This document shows positions 22,781-34,515 of a stretch of DNA of 64,000 nt, in pieces. The stretch comes from Stereum hirsutum FP-91666 SS1 (Eukaryota > Basidiomycota > Agaricomycetes > Russulales > Stereaceae): NCBI RefSeq assembly GCF_000264905.1, contig NW_006763149.1, forward strand, positions 259,634-323,633, given 5' to 3'. The position numbers and the translations under genes were made by a program. Numbering within the stretch: the first letter of the stretch is position 1; each line of letters begins with the position of its first letter. Under the pieces are notes generated by a model. That model did not search any database. It saw only the letters and a program-made list of their open reading frames with translations, and was not told where the DNA came from.

Positions 22781-23644
22781 ATGACTACCCCCGCCACTTC
22801 GGCGACAGTGTTATCAACGTCTACGCCCTCTGCGATACTCGCCCCTACGAATGACACCAACTCTGCCCCTAACACCGCTCCCATCCAAACCGCCAACGGC
22901 ATGGTCCCCATAGGCAACACTCTCCCTCAAAGATCTGAGTGGTCTAATGCGGGCCGTTGTGTTCGCCTAGGATGCAGGTCATGGGGAGCTATGCGATGCG
23001 TTCACCGGTACTGCATAATTTGCTGCCAGGCCAAGCCGCTCGAAGAAGGGAAGGCATGCTCTTATCACGCAGGAATGACTCATGATCAGCTCCTATTCGA
23101 TGTGGGCTATGTCGGTGAGGACTACGAGGAAGATGAGGAGGCAGAGGAGGATGAGGATGAGGATTACGAGGAAGACGAGGAGGTAGAGGAGGCTGCGTAT
23201 GCCATAATATGGGTGTGTTACAACGTAGGCCATGTCTCCTTTACATTGTCCTACGCATTTAGCTTATGCTCATTACTCCAGGACGATAGCAGTACCCAAG
23301 CTTTTGAACTCGTCATGCCAAATTGGCCTTTCTTTCATCCCAAGGATGTCCCTGACCTTGCTAAGGACGTTCTTCTTGCCGATGATTCTTACTGGCGCTA
23401 CGACGAGGAGCTCAAGTCCTGGTTGAAGACCACCAGTCCCTTCCGCCTCGATGCAGGCAAAGTTCTCTACTTGTTCGCAGTCAATGTGACCGATTTCTCT
23501 GGACTTCCGGGTTCCACGAGTCTGAACGTGCCATCCACACCAACGAAACCCCCCTTTGCCCATACCAAATTCCCCGCTTACTCTTCATCTCCTGCCAAGC
23601 GTTTTCGCATCTCCAAATTCCCCTCGTCCGACCATTTTTTCTAA
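22781..23644 (+). CDS. Orphan protein with Cys/His-rich N-terminal module and acidic linker
   Basis: I do not recognise this family. The frame is open for 287 codons. An in-frame stretch 23213-23281 has perfect intron ends (gtgtgt..ctccag, 69 nt) and encodes an odd hydrophobic segment, so the mature protein is probably about 264 residues. It opens with a Thr/Ala/Pro-rich tail. Next is a compact Cys/His block (residues about 59-98: CVRLGC, RCVHRYCIICC, ACSYH) with spacing suggesting zinc binding. Then comes an almost pure Glu/Asp stretch, a Trp/Tyr-rich region (NWPFFHPKDVPDLAKDV, DDSYWRYDEELKSWL) and a basic Ser/Pro tail ending SSDHFF. No signal peptide is seen. A strong TATA box and an unusual repeat-rich promoter stand upstream. 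A nuclear or DNA-binding role is possible, but only inferred from composition. Confidence 0.6.
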   Translation: MTTPATSATVLSTSTPSAILAPTNDTNSAPNTAPIQTANGMVPIGNTLPQRSEWSNAGRCVRLGCRSWGAMRCVHRYCIICCQAKPLEEGKACSYHAGMTHDQLLFDVGYVGEDYEEDEEAEEDEDEDYEEDEEVEEAAYAIIWVCYNVGHVSFTLSYAFSLCSLLQDDSSTQAFELVMPNWPFFHPKDVPDLAKDVLLADDSYWRYDEELKSWLKTTSPFRLDAGKVLYLFAVNVTDFSGLPGSTSLNVPSTPTKPPFAHTKFPAYSSSPAKRFRISKFPSSDHFF

Positions 23645-24224
23645 GGTGTGTCATTCGTTGACATATTCCTACCCATCAGCCTGACGTTCTATTTCCGCCA
23701 CTCACCAGCGCATCTGTCAAGCTATCATCCTCAGCACTGTGGCGCCGGAATAAGAAGTGCCCTTAGCCTTATAGGAAACGAAGTCAAGACTTCGGTCGAG
23801 GGGTAGAGCGGCTATGTTCAGGATATCCATGTAGCTCGTGTTCTCGTTATACCATAATCAGATAGTCTGGCATTCAACAAATCTAAGTACATGTGTACGA
23901 ATGCGAACATCTGTGTGTGCGTGTAAGTGATACAATGTTTGCCGTGCGCCCCATTGATCCTACTACTAGCTACAACGATCATCCCATGCTACTACACATA
24001 CGGACGTGGGCAGCGTGACGGTGTTGAACCGAGGAGTCCAAGTTAACTTGCTGAAGTTTAACAATACAGTGTGAAGAGTTCGGCCGGTATACGGTTCCTC
24101 CTGGCTGCGCACCGGTGTTCTTCAAACGGAAAGCAGAATCCAAGTACATCCGAGGCCATTTGATAGTATAAAGAGAAGGAGCCTCAGAGGAATTTCGTAC
24201 ATCCGTGGGTGTATATTTAATTCA
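23645..24224. other. Convergent intergenic region, no gene seen
   Basis: About 580 bp between the 3' ends of the orphan gene and the P450. No open frame, repeat or RNA gene can be supported. Confidence 0.5.
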
Positions 24225-26962
24225 TTAAAGTCCGTCGCTGTCCGAGGCTGACTTGCCTATCCGCATCCAAAGTCCGCCCTATGTTTTGAAACAAAGAACA
24301 ATCGGAGGTACATGTCAGCCGATAGTTCTACTGCTTTCATCCGCATGGGACATCGATGGTGCCGTATCCTCATATCGAAGTGGCGTGGCCATACAGTAGG
24401 TTCAAGAGAAGGGCAAGTGACTGAAGAGCTGACCTTGATGAAAAGTGTCAACGCCGCCCCAGGCCAGACTTTTTCCACCTTCTTCCTGCTCTTTCCTTCC
24501 GCCGTTCTCCAGCTGTCAGGTGGTAGCGACTCTGCGGGCTGGACGTCTGTCGCAAGATCGAAGGTATCGAAATTTTGTAGGAGGCGAACAAGGAAGTAGG
24601 ACACTTGGTTGTAGGCGTAGTTCACTCCGAGACACTGGAAAGGCATGTCAGAACGCGGTAGAGTTTATAAAAAGGGGGTATCGGGGTATCGTGAAATGAA
24701 GAATGAGACGCACTATTCTCGGACCCGTACTGAAGGGAGCAAAAGTGAGAGGATACGACGTCGTGTCCGCCATCCGATTTGGTCCATCGCCGTTCTGCTC
24801 GTCCAACCACCGCGTAGGATCAAATTCCTGGGCGTCGTCGCCCCAGAAAGTAGGGTTCCGTTGTGTCAAGAGGGGAAGGTAGATTATGGGGGTGTTTGGA
24901 GGCATATACATCGGCAAGGAAGCTTCTGGATTATCCGGGGAAGATTCACGATACGTTGGGTCCGAGAGAGGAAGAGTGCATGGTTGGGATCGGGATTCGC
25001 GGACGTTGAGAGGCACCGGAGGGAAGAGACGTAAAGTCTCGTTTAGAACGGCACGGACTAGAAAGCGCAGTCAAGTCAGCCGGGGGACAATCAAATGGAT
25101 ATAATGATCAGTATGGAGACAGGGGATAATTAAAAAGGTGGCGGTACACGAGTGGATGAAGCTCACGATATTTCATTTTGCGGAAGGTCTCAAGAGTCGG
25201 AGCTCCCGAAGGTCCGCAATGAGCTAGGATCTCAGCGCGCAGACGTTGACGGACATCGGAATGGACGGATAGGAAGTAAACAGTATAGGTTATGAGGCAC
25301 GCGGTCTGATAGAAAAGGCATTAGAAGATAGTGGTGAGGTTAGACCGCCAGTCAATGACGAGAGGGACTGATTAGTAACGTACGGTGTCTCTCGAAGCAA
25401 GTAGCACGGACATCACTTGGTCACGCATGAGAGCAACATCTATAGAGAACGAACAAATAACGTGTATCAGGCGCTGAGAGTCGTCGGATGGACGCTCAAC
25501 GATGATGGTATAGGTATGGAAGAGTCTAGGAAAGACATACCTTCGGTACTGCTCGCCAGATGTTCCAAGAACGACTTCTGATCTACGGGAGGTTCAATGT
25601 CCATGGCTTGCAACCTGTCTTTCTCGTCGAGCGCATCCCGGACGAGTGGTTCCAGCCAGTCTTTAATCACCTTTACCGGCTCATCCGTCTGATCCTTGAA
25701 TAGCTCGAAAGCGGGCCATATCTTTCCCAGACGAGCTCTCCTTGTAGCGATCTCTTGACACTTGTCGAACGCCTGGGCAAAAGAGCCCCACCGGTCATGC
25801 GTGACCGTGCCCTTAACACCTGTGTTGTCGGTGGCGCCTGCGACGGGGAGTTTGCAGGATAATGTATCGAGATTTTTTCCGAAGAGAAACTCGGATGAAG
25901 TATCAAGCGCAAACCTGGTATGGAGGTCTTGAAGGTCGCAGGGTGTACTAGAGGAGGAAAACGAAGAAAGGATGGAGATCGCGCGAGCTGAATATTTTTC
26001 GAAGAGGTCGAAATGGGCGATCCTCTCTCGGGCAAAGAACGGTCGGGCCGTGAGCCTGTGCTGTGAGCGGAGCAAATAATTTACACCTATATCAGCATCA
26101 TGAAGCGCCGGATTTCGGTGTTAGGAGATCGAGATCACTCACAGCCTTCCACACCTACCAAACCATGTCAGTGAGCAAGGCGAGTATGGAGTTACACATT
26201 TTTAGAAACATGTTTCAAAGCGTACCTCATCATCTCTGTTGAAAATTCCGTCACCCAGAAAATTCTCCCTAAGCAAGCGGGGTTAGCTGCCAAAGCGCCT
26301 ATCAAAATAGTCGCTGCCACCAACATTCTCTCCTTCTGGTTCTTGCCTCTCCAGAATTTTTCGAAGCCTGTCGACAGCATGAATTTTTGGTGCTCTGCGT
26401 CCATTGTGATGATCTATACGAAGCGGGATATTAGTAGAATTTCTTGAACATGTCGCAAACAAATTTCGTTGTTGGATCGGTGTAGGCGCGCGAATATGTG
26501 GGTAGGCTATGCACGCCACATCGAATTTATGCCAGAAGCTGCATTCTGTTCTATATGGTAGTCATCAAGAAAGGGATAACGAACCTGATCACTCCATAAG
26601 ACCCGTAGATTGAGCGTGGTACATTGATATTCCTCGAATAGAGACAGGTAGACTTCCTGGATGTAGGCGGCCTTGAACGCTTTCAACATCTTCAGCATGA
26701 TGTCGACGTTCCCTGGCCATTTACCGACTACGCAAGGAATGGGCCGGGCATTGAATTGATATGCATCTCTTCGCTTCCTCAAGGTGTCTAATTGGACGCG
26801 TGCGGAGAAGATGAAGACGCTAAACAAAATGTAGGACGGGATGCGCGATAGGCCTAAGTCGATGGTCGCGAGTCGAAGACATATCGACAATGATATCGAA
26901 GGGACTATGAAGATCTTTGAGACATCCAGCAAAAACCGAGTGCGATATTGGTGGGGATTCAT
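24225..26962 (-). CDS. Cytochrome P450 monooxygenase (CYP52/CYP63-like clan)
   Basis: Membrane-anchored heme monooxygenase of the endoplasmic reticulum, using electrons from NADPH-P450 reductase. The start at 26962 gives an N-terminal hydrophobic region (ICLRLATIDLG, YILFSVFIFSARVQL). Later exons carry QLHRLTARPFF-like SQHRLTARPFFARERI (helix C region), the I-helix ASRDTTA, the K-helix ETLRLFPPVPLNVR (ExxR), the PERF-region FDPTRW and the heme loop FSTGPRI-CLG. The heme cysteine codon opens a new exon after the intron ending near 24640. The final exon follows intron gtcagc..catag and reads GGLWMRIGKSASDSDGL to TAA 24225, the usual ending of basidiomycete CYP63-type enzymes. Length is about 590 residues over some ten exons. 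The clan resembles alkane/fatty-acid or xenobiotic hydroxylases. The substrate is unknown. Confidence 0.85.
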
Positions 26963-28062
26963 TGAAATACAGAGACGTCGAGAGTTAGGACAATGTGAAG
27001 ACAGTTTGCACGGCCGGCCTGTTTAAGTAGTGTATACAAGGACTCGGATGACAAGTCGCCGATGGCCTGATTTCGAAGCGACTTTCGTGGATCATTCCTA
27101 TAGATTAGTGTCACAGTTGACATGTGCTGTCTGTACACAAATATGGAGACCCTTCGGTGGATTTGAAGCTTTCGAGACCGCCCATTGTTACGGTCAGAGG
27201 CAATGCCGACATCTGCCAGTGTGGTTTTCGGGTCGGAATGCCTAATAAAATTCTCCAAGTCGGCCGGAATTCACTGCCGTGATTAGGGCGCCACAGGGTA
27301 CGGTATAGTCGGAGAGATAAAGAGGGATCATGATGTGCTATAGGAGGACTGATGTCAGCCACTTCGTCGGGAGTTGAACTGCTCCGCTCACCACTCGCAC
27401 AGCCTTGCAGCAGTAAATCCCACGACATTGTGAGAATCGCAATGGGGTTTTTTGAACATCCGGGCGTAGATCGTCAGACAAGGAAAGTCAAAATCTTGAG
27501 AGCAGAAAGTTTGGAGTGTGGAATTGTTCTCGAAGGCCGAGATACGTGCGTCAAGATCTCCAGCCTGAGAACAGCACTGAGGGTCACGGACCTGTTACCC
27601 GGATACCCAATGGTAGATTATCATGCGGGAAGAGTGGCCCTGATTCCACGAGAAAAGCCAAGTAGAGGGAAGCAGTATCGCGATGTTTAGTGAGCTTGCA
27701 ACCACTTCCCAAAACTCATGTTTGAGAGGTGAACGACACGGACTTCCGAGTCAGACTCGCGCTACGAGCCTTCCCTACCATCGGTAGGTTCCGGGATGGC
27801 CGCCACTGAGGCTAAGATATGTGTGGCGCCAGGTTGCACCCCCCAAAAGCGAGCTCTAAACACTATGCAGCTCCTATAAGGGCGTGTACCTACCAAGGCA
27901 TATTAGGCCATATTTGTGGCAATTCAGACCCTTGGGAACCCCTGCCGAAATCGGTTCCTGGATCGCAGAGGCATGAATTTACTTGAATTTACACCGCTAC
28001 AAGTATGCCCGAATCATCACTAGGGACATTACCCTATTGTTGAATTGCAGTGTCTTGTAACT
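26963..28062. other. Intergenic region upstream of the P450
   Basis: About 1.1 kb. Open frames of about 100 codons occur on both strands (for example 26959-27258 and 27111-27428 on minus, 27352-27690 on plus), none recognisable. Plausible splice signals near 27320-27390 on the minus strand leave room for an unknown upstream exon, but I cannot support one. Confidence 0.4.
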
Positions 28063-29876
28063 TTACTCTGCGATAAGAGTCCCCGGCTCGTATCCATACC
28101 CTTCTTCGTCTTCATCTCTATCCCAGACGACATTTCCATCTTCTACCCACTCTTGCTTTGTGATCTCAGGCTGTTCAACCCACCCCTTCAGGTTCCTGAA
28201 GCCGCAATTCACGACCTCCAACCTCTTCAACTTCTGCCCTTTTGTCTCCGCTCTGACTCGCATGACGTCCTCGAGGTCATTGCGAATAGCCCTAAGGTTA
28301 GGCATGTCGCCTTCCGTAAATTATGTGTTGACTTTCTGTAGGACGAGTTCTTTGAGCTTAGGGAAGACAGACATGGACGGTGTTGTGCCCTGCTTCCTCT
28401 GGAGTCTGAGATGAGGTGCGAACCAGGCGCTGGCACCAGTGCCTTCGATGTGAAGCAAATTGTCCAGTTGAGGAAGCTAGGGATCCAATGAGGGACAGGC
28501 CGGTCGGGGGACGCAATGGGGAGATCAGACGTGAAGTGGAATGAATCAACGAGATCCGTAGGAAACATGTTTGAGATGGAGGAAACGAAGGAAAGAGCGC
28601 GCTCCAATACTTCGTCGATTCTACCGTACCCATGGTAAACTTCGACGCTGAAGACGAGTTCGGGACCTCCGCAGGGGTCGAAGCTGGGAGCGAGTTTGGT
28701 GGAATCAATAAGATTGCTCCGGGACGACGCCCCGGCGGTCACCTTGACCTTAACGGTGACTTCGCCATGTCTTCCGTGACCCTTGACCGAGTACGCAACC
28801 TGACATACTGAAGTCTGGTTGACGGAAGCCCGCTGGGTGAACGAGTTCGCAAGGCTGCTATAGAACTCGTCCAGACAAGCATCGAGTAGCTGCCTGGTCG
28901 GCTTCTCATACGATAGCTGCAAGAACGTCCCAGGTGGAACGTCATATTTATCGAAAATGGCGAAGTCGGTAAAGTGGATTTTTCTCGTGGTAGACGTAGG
29001 AACGGATAGTGATGGGCACATGTATAGATAATATGCGGGGCTGCATATGAAGGTGAGGTCTCGAAGATGGGGAAGATCAACAGGTGGAGATCTTGGCGAC
29101 GATCTGACGCGCGGGGTATAGCAGCCATAATCGAGAGTAAGGCAAGAAAGATTGGGCATGCACGTGAGTACGTCGAATAATCCATCACTCTCGGTACACT
29201 TCCAGGGCGGAGGGGCCGGATTGACACTGAATGACGTGATGCTAGTGGTTTGAAACCCCTGTCGCATGCTGACACAGATGTCTTGGAGGGATAGGGACTT
29301 GAGACGTGGTGGTATGTCGAGGGCAGTGATGGTGGGTATGGAAGAAGAGTCCCAGAAATATTGACCGACATTTTTGAGCCTTAAAATCTCCAAGACTGGC
29401 GTGGCGTCGGGAGCTAATACCCGTTCAGCCATCTCCTCCAGACTCGACCTAACTCCATCTTCTCCAAAATCATCGGAGTAGGACTGCAGATACAGCTCCC
29501 TGGTATGAGCGAGGTGGTCGCGAACAAGCTTGCCGTTACGGCCATCGATAGATATGATCAGTTTGGGGAGATCAATGGTCACATTTTTTGCGAACTGCAG
29601 CATGAAGTCAAGGAGTGTAGGGTCGTTGTCTATAATCCTGAGATCGCTCCATAAACCACTGAATGACTGCGCCACCTGCCGCCAGTGTGAACATACACGC
29701 AGGATGGTCAGCAGCGCCGTGGAGTCACTGCTGCCGTTTCCTTCCAGCCGATAGTAAGAGCCTTGAACAGAAATGACACCGTTCCAGCGTTCTTCAGAGT
29801 CCGGTCGCAGGTGCAAGAATATCTCGGAGAGAAGCTCATTGGACAGTCGTGATATAGGCGAATATCCAGAAGTCAT
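28063..29876 (-). pseudogene. F-box/LRR-like protein, C-terminal part frameshifted
   Basis: The intact start at 29876 encodes an N-terminal F-box (ISRLSNELLSEIFLHL, TILRVCSHWRQVAQSFSGLW), the adaptor that binds Skp1 in SCF ubiquitin ligases. About 350 residues of LRR-like sequence follow (LPHLRDLTFICSP, MPNLSCLTLDYG). Near 28475-28500 the frame changes. The open frame continues with a basic, unnatural tail to 28227, whereas the frame one step over carries typical F-box-family sequence (LPQLDNLLHIEGTGASAW, FPKLKELVLQKVN). That frame meets TAA at 28321-28323 and then resumes (MPNLRAIRNDLEDV, LKRLEVVNCGF, VVWDRDEDEEGYGYEPG) to a stop at 28063. The only acceptor that fits would leave a 20-nt intron, too short to be real. 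Two lesions suggest a decayed copy. An assembly or sequencing error is the alternative. Confidence 0.65.
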
Positions 29877-30357
29877 CGGAAGCTTGTGGAGATATTCATA
29901 TGTTTTGGCGATTTTGACAGACTAACGCCCGTACGAGTTCATAGAGAATTAGCAACCCCGCCAACACCTGGAGAAAGGGAGACAAATTTCTTACTTGCGT
30001 TGAAGGGAGCGCACTACAGAGACCGATCAAAACTGTGCCAAGTAATGGATGAGACAAGCCCGTATTTTCAGACCAACGGATATTCAGGCAGAAGATCGGA
30101 AAGCAACAGAGGCTACAGGAACATTGGCGTCGACAATATAGCAAGGGGGAGGTGATGAAGAGACAAAATCCACAACACAACTAACAAGTACTTTTGTCGT
30201 AGATTGGATGATAAAATGCTCTACATATAGATTAATTTAGTACCAAATCAATTTCGGATTGGTTTGCCCCTGGCTCATTTGTCCGGGACGTCCATCTTCT
30301 CCTCCCTTGTGGTCTGGGACATATCCCAACTTTATCCCTCTGAATATCGTTTTCATC

Positions 30358-31455
30358 ATGAGCCACAACTCAACCACGGCCCTTCTTGAGGCATCGACCT
30401 CCATCTCTCAAGGCGCCGAAGCAGCGAGTAGTGATTCATTCCTCGCACCCACCGTGACCTTAGAATGTTTCCTGACATCGCCCCTCATTATAGAAAGTAT
30501 ACAAGGCGTATATACACCTACCAGAAGGAGCTCCCGATGAAGAGGGTGTCCCAGTCTTACTGAAGCATCGATTCAACAAACAATATCGCCACCCGACTTT
30601 GGACTCGACCTTGACCCGCTCACGCGTGGCTGGCGAGGCACGAGCACTGATCAAATGTCTTCGGTGTGGATGCACGTTCAAGCTTTGCATTATGCTGATC
30701 ACTGAAGCTGTCCTATTAGGAGTGGTGTCAATGTACCTGGAATACGCATGGTTGATGCCGCCAGTGGAGTGTTGGGCATAGAATGGATCGAAGGACGAAG
30801 CGTCCGTTTCCTTCTTGGTGGAGGCGCTGAGGACGAACAAGAAATGGAAGAGTATGCAGAGGATGAAGACGACGATCTTGTGGTGGAGGAGGAAGATGCG
30901 GATCCACTCGAGGAGTACGGCGTTTCGAAAGGTGCGTGCATCTGAGCGCTGGGTCGTGTCCTTGGTCGCTGATTTGTGTGTTTGCAGATGCGGTGATGGG
31001 CATGATTGGGACAGAAATAGCAAAAATGCACCTGGCTGATATCGTGCACGGCGATTTAACTACCTCGAATATGATGCTCCGTCATCCTATGGCCGCGGCT
31101 CCTCAGTCACCGTCTACTCAACTCGTAAGATATTCGGATGCCACACACTGGTCTGATGCTGAATTAGTCTATAGGTCTTGATTGATTTTGGCCTTGCATA
31201 CACTTCTGCACTGGTCGAGGACAAAGCGGTGGATCTTTACGTGCTCGAGCGTGCTTTCGCATCGACACACCCAGACTCGCAACCTTTGTTCGAATCCGTC
31301 CTAAAAGCCTATGAACAGAAGATGGGCAAGCAGTGGACCGCTGTGGGCAGACGACTGGAAGATGGTGCGTCTACGTGCTGGCCCGTTCGTGGTGCATTTC
31401 AGCTGATTTTTTTGCAGTACGGATGAGAGGTCGGAAGCGCAGCATGGTCGGATAA
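30358..31455 (+). CDS. BUD32: EKC/KEOPS complex atypical kinase Bud32
   Basis: Small atypical kinase/ATPase of the KEOPS complex, needed for t6A modification of ANN-decoding tRNAs and linked to telomere upkeep. The ATG at 30358 starts [19 protein letters not shown]. Splicing a gtagtg..attatag intron joins GAEAA to [12 protein letters not shown], giving the nucleotide-binding loop. Lysine-containing [26 protein letters not shown], the catalytic loop [12 protein letters not shown] and the metal-binding IDFGLA follow. The C-terminus is the basic tail [14 protein letters not shown] at 31453-31455. Six exons with introns of 50-80 nt are present. An acidic insertion of about 35 residues ([16 protein letters not shown] onwards) sits between the N-lobe and the [10 protein letters not shown] helix. 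Otherwise the length is standard. Confidence 0.92.
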
Positions 31456-32367
31456 GTTTGAAACGGCAGAAGAAATGTAGACTCTTGTAACAGTATGCGT
31501 TTTTCGAATTAAACGCTGGGCGACGACACAGATACACGACCCATGTTCTCTTCACCTTGCAGAGAAAACCTCTGCTCGGCCCGCCTCACCCACAAGAAGT
31601 GCTTCGCCATGGTCACGATTCCCTCGTACTTCACCTCCGCTCACCGGACCCGGATCCTTTCGAGAACGCCTCGATATGAACCACGCGCCTCTCGGTCTAG
31701 TTTCTTGTCTTCGTGCATTACTATCTCACGGAAGTTCCTGAATACTGCACTACTAAATTATAGGGGCCGTCTCATCATCTGTCGAACAGAGACATCATGC
31801 AAGACAAGCAGTGACTATCTCGCACACCGCTCTGAGGTTCGAGGCAATTGTGCCCGATATCTCCTCTCCGACAACGATACATCTCGTGCTACATATTCGA
31901 GGCCGCGTTCGGGTTCCGACGACGTCAATCAACTTCTTTGGACCTTCCTCGCACATGGTCGCCATGCTTCCCTCTTATCCCTTCCGTTCCTCGTCCCTTT
32001 CTAGCTGCAGTTACCTCAGCCACAGGCTCTCGCTGTCCCTTTTCAACGTTCAGCCTGACCTCCCTTGTCTGCCTTCTCCCTCCGAACATCCGCCACGGTC
32101 TCGCCAGGCCTCAACGAGCATGCGGTTGAATTCTTCCTTCTCTTCTCCCGGAAAAGAGACCGAATATATCCCGTGGCCATGGGTCTTGGACCTGAATCCG
32201 CTGGAGCTGCTGCTGTGGTGAATGTGAACGCAGAGAAATACTTAAGCTTATAAGGACGTGTAGGTGTAGGCTACGTGTGGATTTCTCCTCCTCGTTCCTG
32301 CTCTGAATCTTCCTCGTTCCTGCTCTAAATCTTCCCCGTCTTGCTTATCTCTCCCGCCTGGTCAACT
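31456..32367. other. Intergenic region with unresolved coding-like stretches
   Basis: About 0.9 kb, pyrimidine-rich on the plus strand. Overlapping frames on plus (31543-32004 and 31811-32221) look partly protein-like, but they switch frame and match no family known to me. They may be exons of a small unknown gene or chance. I do not call a gene. Confidence 0.3.
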
Positions 32368-33870
32368 ATGTTCTCCGCGACTTTGAAGTCTCAGGCTCTC
32401 GCGCTCGTCGGGGCTTTATCGATATCACTCCTGTCTGTTGGGTCTGTCCACGCGCAGAGCTGGTATACGGTCGAGAAGGATGCGACGTTCGTATTCCTGT
32501 TGCTATCAAACTGTACTCTGTCTATCCATCATTTGACGCGCTCCCACTCGACGATGGGTATTGAAACATGTACAGTCAGTTCACGGCGCTGTCGGGCGAT
32601 ATGATCGTCCCGAGCGTGCCTCCCAGCGGCGGTACGTCCGTGCATCCCTCTCTCGCGCCGTGGAATCATCTGAATCGTCCATCCTAATTGTGTTTTGTTC
32701 GGTTGACATGTAAAGGTACGCCCTACGTATGGCCCGGCCTCCAAAGCGGGAACGGCGTGCTCCAGGCCGTGTTAGACGGTAGATCTGGCACTTGGTGGAT
32801 CGGTCGGTGTTCCCTTTCATCGCCTCCTCTTGCGTCTACTCACCGCCCGTTCCTTCTGATTGATTTCGGTTCGGAAATGGTTGTGTGGTTTGGGGTTTGT
32901 CGATGAGCAGGCGACGGGTTCTACGGGACGCCCTCGCTCGCGTGGGGGAATGGGTTTAATGTGTCGCCGGGGGATACGGTGCATTTTACTTTTTCGTCTG
33001 TGAGTGTCGACTTCTTGGACTTTGGACTATTCCCTTCCTGCCTCCCCGCCTTCCCTCCTTCCTTATTTCCAGTCTTCCTTCCCGCCTTCCCGCCTTCACT
33101 CTCTCCTTCATTCTCGCCTTTCTGTCCGGCTGTAGACTTCTTACATCTCGGGTTTGGCGGTCTGGCATCGATAGAGCGGCGACGTATGGACCTGCACGCT
33201 CTCGAGCGGTTCCCAAAGCGCGAGCACGACGCTGGATATCACGGGCAATACGATGAATCGGGCGATTTTTGCCGTTGAGGTGCGTCTCTTTCTCTTCCTT
33301 CCCTTCCTCTGTGCCTTCCTTCCTTCCACTCATCCATCCACCCATCTATCCTCCGCCACTCTAAGTACTAAGCATGTGAATTCGTTCTGATATATTGATT
33401 GTGCGTTGGATCAATCGAATAGCTGTACGACGTCGAGTTCTCGTTCGGGCCAGTCATTTATGTGCGTCGCCGTTTCATTCCCTAGTCCATTGTATCGCGG
33501 CTCGCCGACTAACTGGGAGGGAACGTGATCATGATGGATACAGGAAAACATCGAGATCACGGCGACGACGGCGGCTTCGGGATGGTGTGGGAGTACGGGC
33601 GAGTTGGGGTCTTATGTGCGTTTTCTTTTCCCCCACTTTTCCTCGTTGCTTCGAACCCCGGGCGCTCATTCTTGTTCTTGTTCTTATTCTCATCCTCGCT
33701 ATCATCCTCGTTCTTTACCACCGTCCCACCTTCGCTCCGACGTCTCTTGGGATCTAAACCCCGTTCGCGCGTGGACACTGATAACCATACAGACGTATAC
33801 CGTCACGGGCGTGAGCACGTCAGGGAACACGTGCAGTATCGCGAAGATTCAGCAGAACAGTGCGGTTTAA
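32368..33870 (+). CDS. Small secreted protein, predicted beta-sandwich (concanavalin A-like)
   Basis: A secreted protein of about 240 residues without a sure enzymatic role. The ATG at 32368 has a good context (caactATG) and gives a signal peptide ending VHAQS. An in-frame ATG 27 bp upstream would only lengthen it. Exons join into ALSGDMIVPSVPPSGG, GTPYVWPGLQSGNGVLQ, VLDGRSGTWWIG, FYGTPSLAWGNGFNVSPGD, SGDVWTCTLSSGSQSAS, NRAIFAVELYDVEFSFGPV, ENIEITATTAASGWCGS and a final TYTVTGVSTSGNTCSIAKIQ, TAA at 33868-33870. Alternating strands, paired cysteines and Trp-rich loops suggest a lectin/glucanase-like jelly roll, like a widespread uncharacterised group of fungal secreted proteins. The long intron 33001-33173 is composed of cttcc-type simple sequence. 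Confidence 0.72.
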
Positions 33871-34515
33871 GGGCGCGTTAGGTGAGTAGATTATGGAAGG
33901 AGTTGGGTGGACCGCGTGTGCCAGTGCAATGGGGTAGGGCGGGTACCGGTGTAAGTATAAAGGACCAAACCAAGTAGGTAAGGTAGTAGGTCGGGTTCAG
34001 TAAGTTTTAACGAGATATGGAGATGTGGTTTTTCTTTGGGATGGGATGGGATGGAATGTACAATGCATATATACCCTGGGTGCTTAGGATTTCGTGCTTT
34101 GCCTAGCAATTGCAATTGTGAGAGGCCGTGTTCAAGTTTAGGGCGTACGAACAAAGGAACGAACCACCGGTGGCCTGTGATAATTATCCTCGTGGGTTTT
34201 GCTTCAGGTCGAAGAAGAACTTGAATATGACGAGAGAGGATAGAGCGACAGCGACGTCATGCTCATGCTCATGCTCAAGGTGAGAGCCTGAGCTGGTGCG
34301 GTGCCAAACTTTCAAGACTTGCAGTTTTGAGGCGGATGCAATCGACGGCGGACGATCGACGAGAGGTGCCGGTGACGCGTTGACGGTGGACGTTCAACGT
34401 TCAATGAACGACGAGCCGGAAGCTATTTACTTTCATGGAGCAAGGAAGGAGCAAAAGGGGGGATGACGCGGATAGGATGCATTTCGAGTGATCTAGAGGG
34501 ACGGTCAGTGCTCGG
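33871..34515. other. Intergenic, no gene seen
   Basis: About 640 bp. It includes short simple repeats (gggatgggatgggatgg near 34040, catgctcatgctcatgctca near 34258). No gene is supported. Confidence 0.5.

Noticed and set aside
27720..27800. tRNA-like stretch around ttccgagtcagactcgcgctacgag
   Set aside because: No acceptor stem or T-loop consensus can be paired, so it is not a tRNA.
13554..28000. Possible secondary-metabolite cluster (O-methyltransferase, MFS transporter, P450)
   Set aside because: No backbone synthase (PKS, NRPS, terpene cyclase) is present. The transporter is a sugar porter, and housekeeping genes intervene with large gaps.
28227..29876. Taking the 549-codon frame as an intact F-box protein
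   Set aside because: The last 80 or so residues are basic and unlike the family, while family-like sequence appears in another frame over the same DNA.
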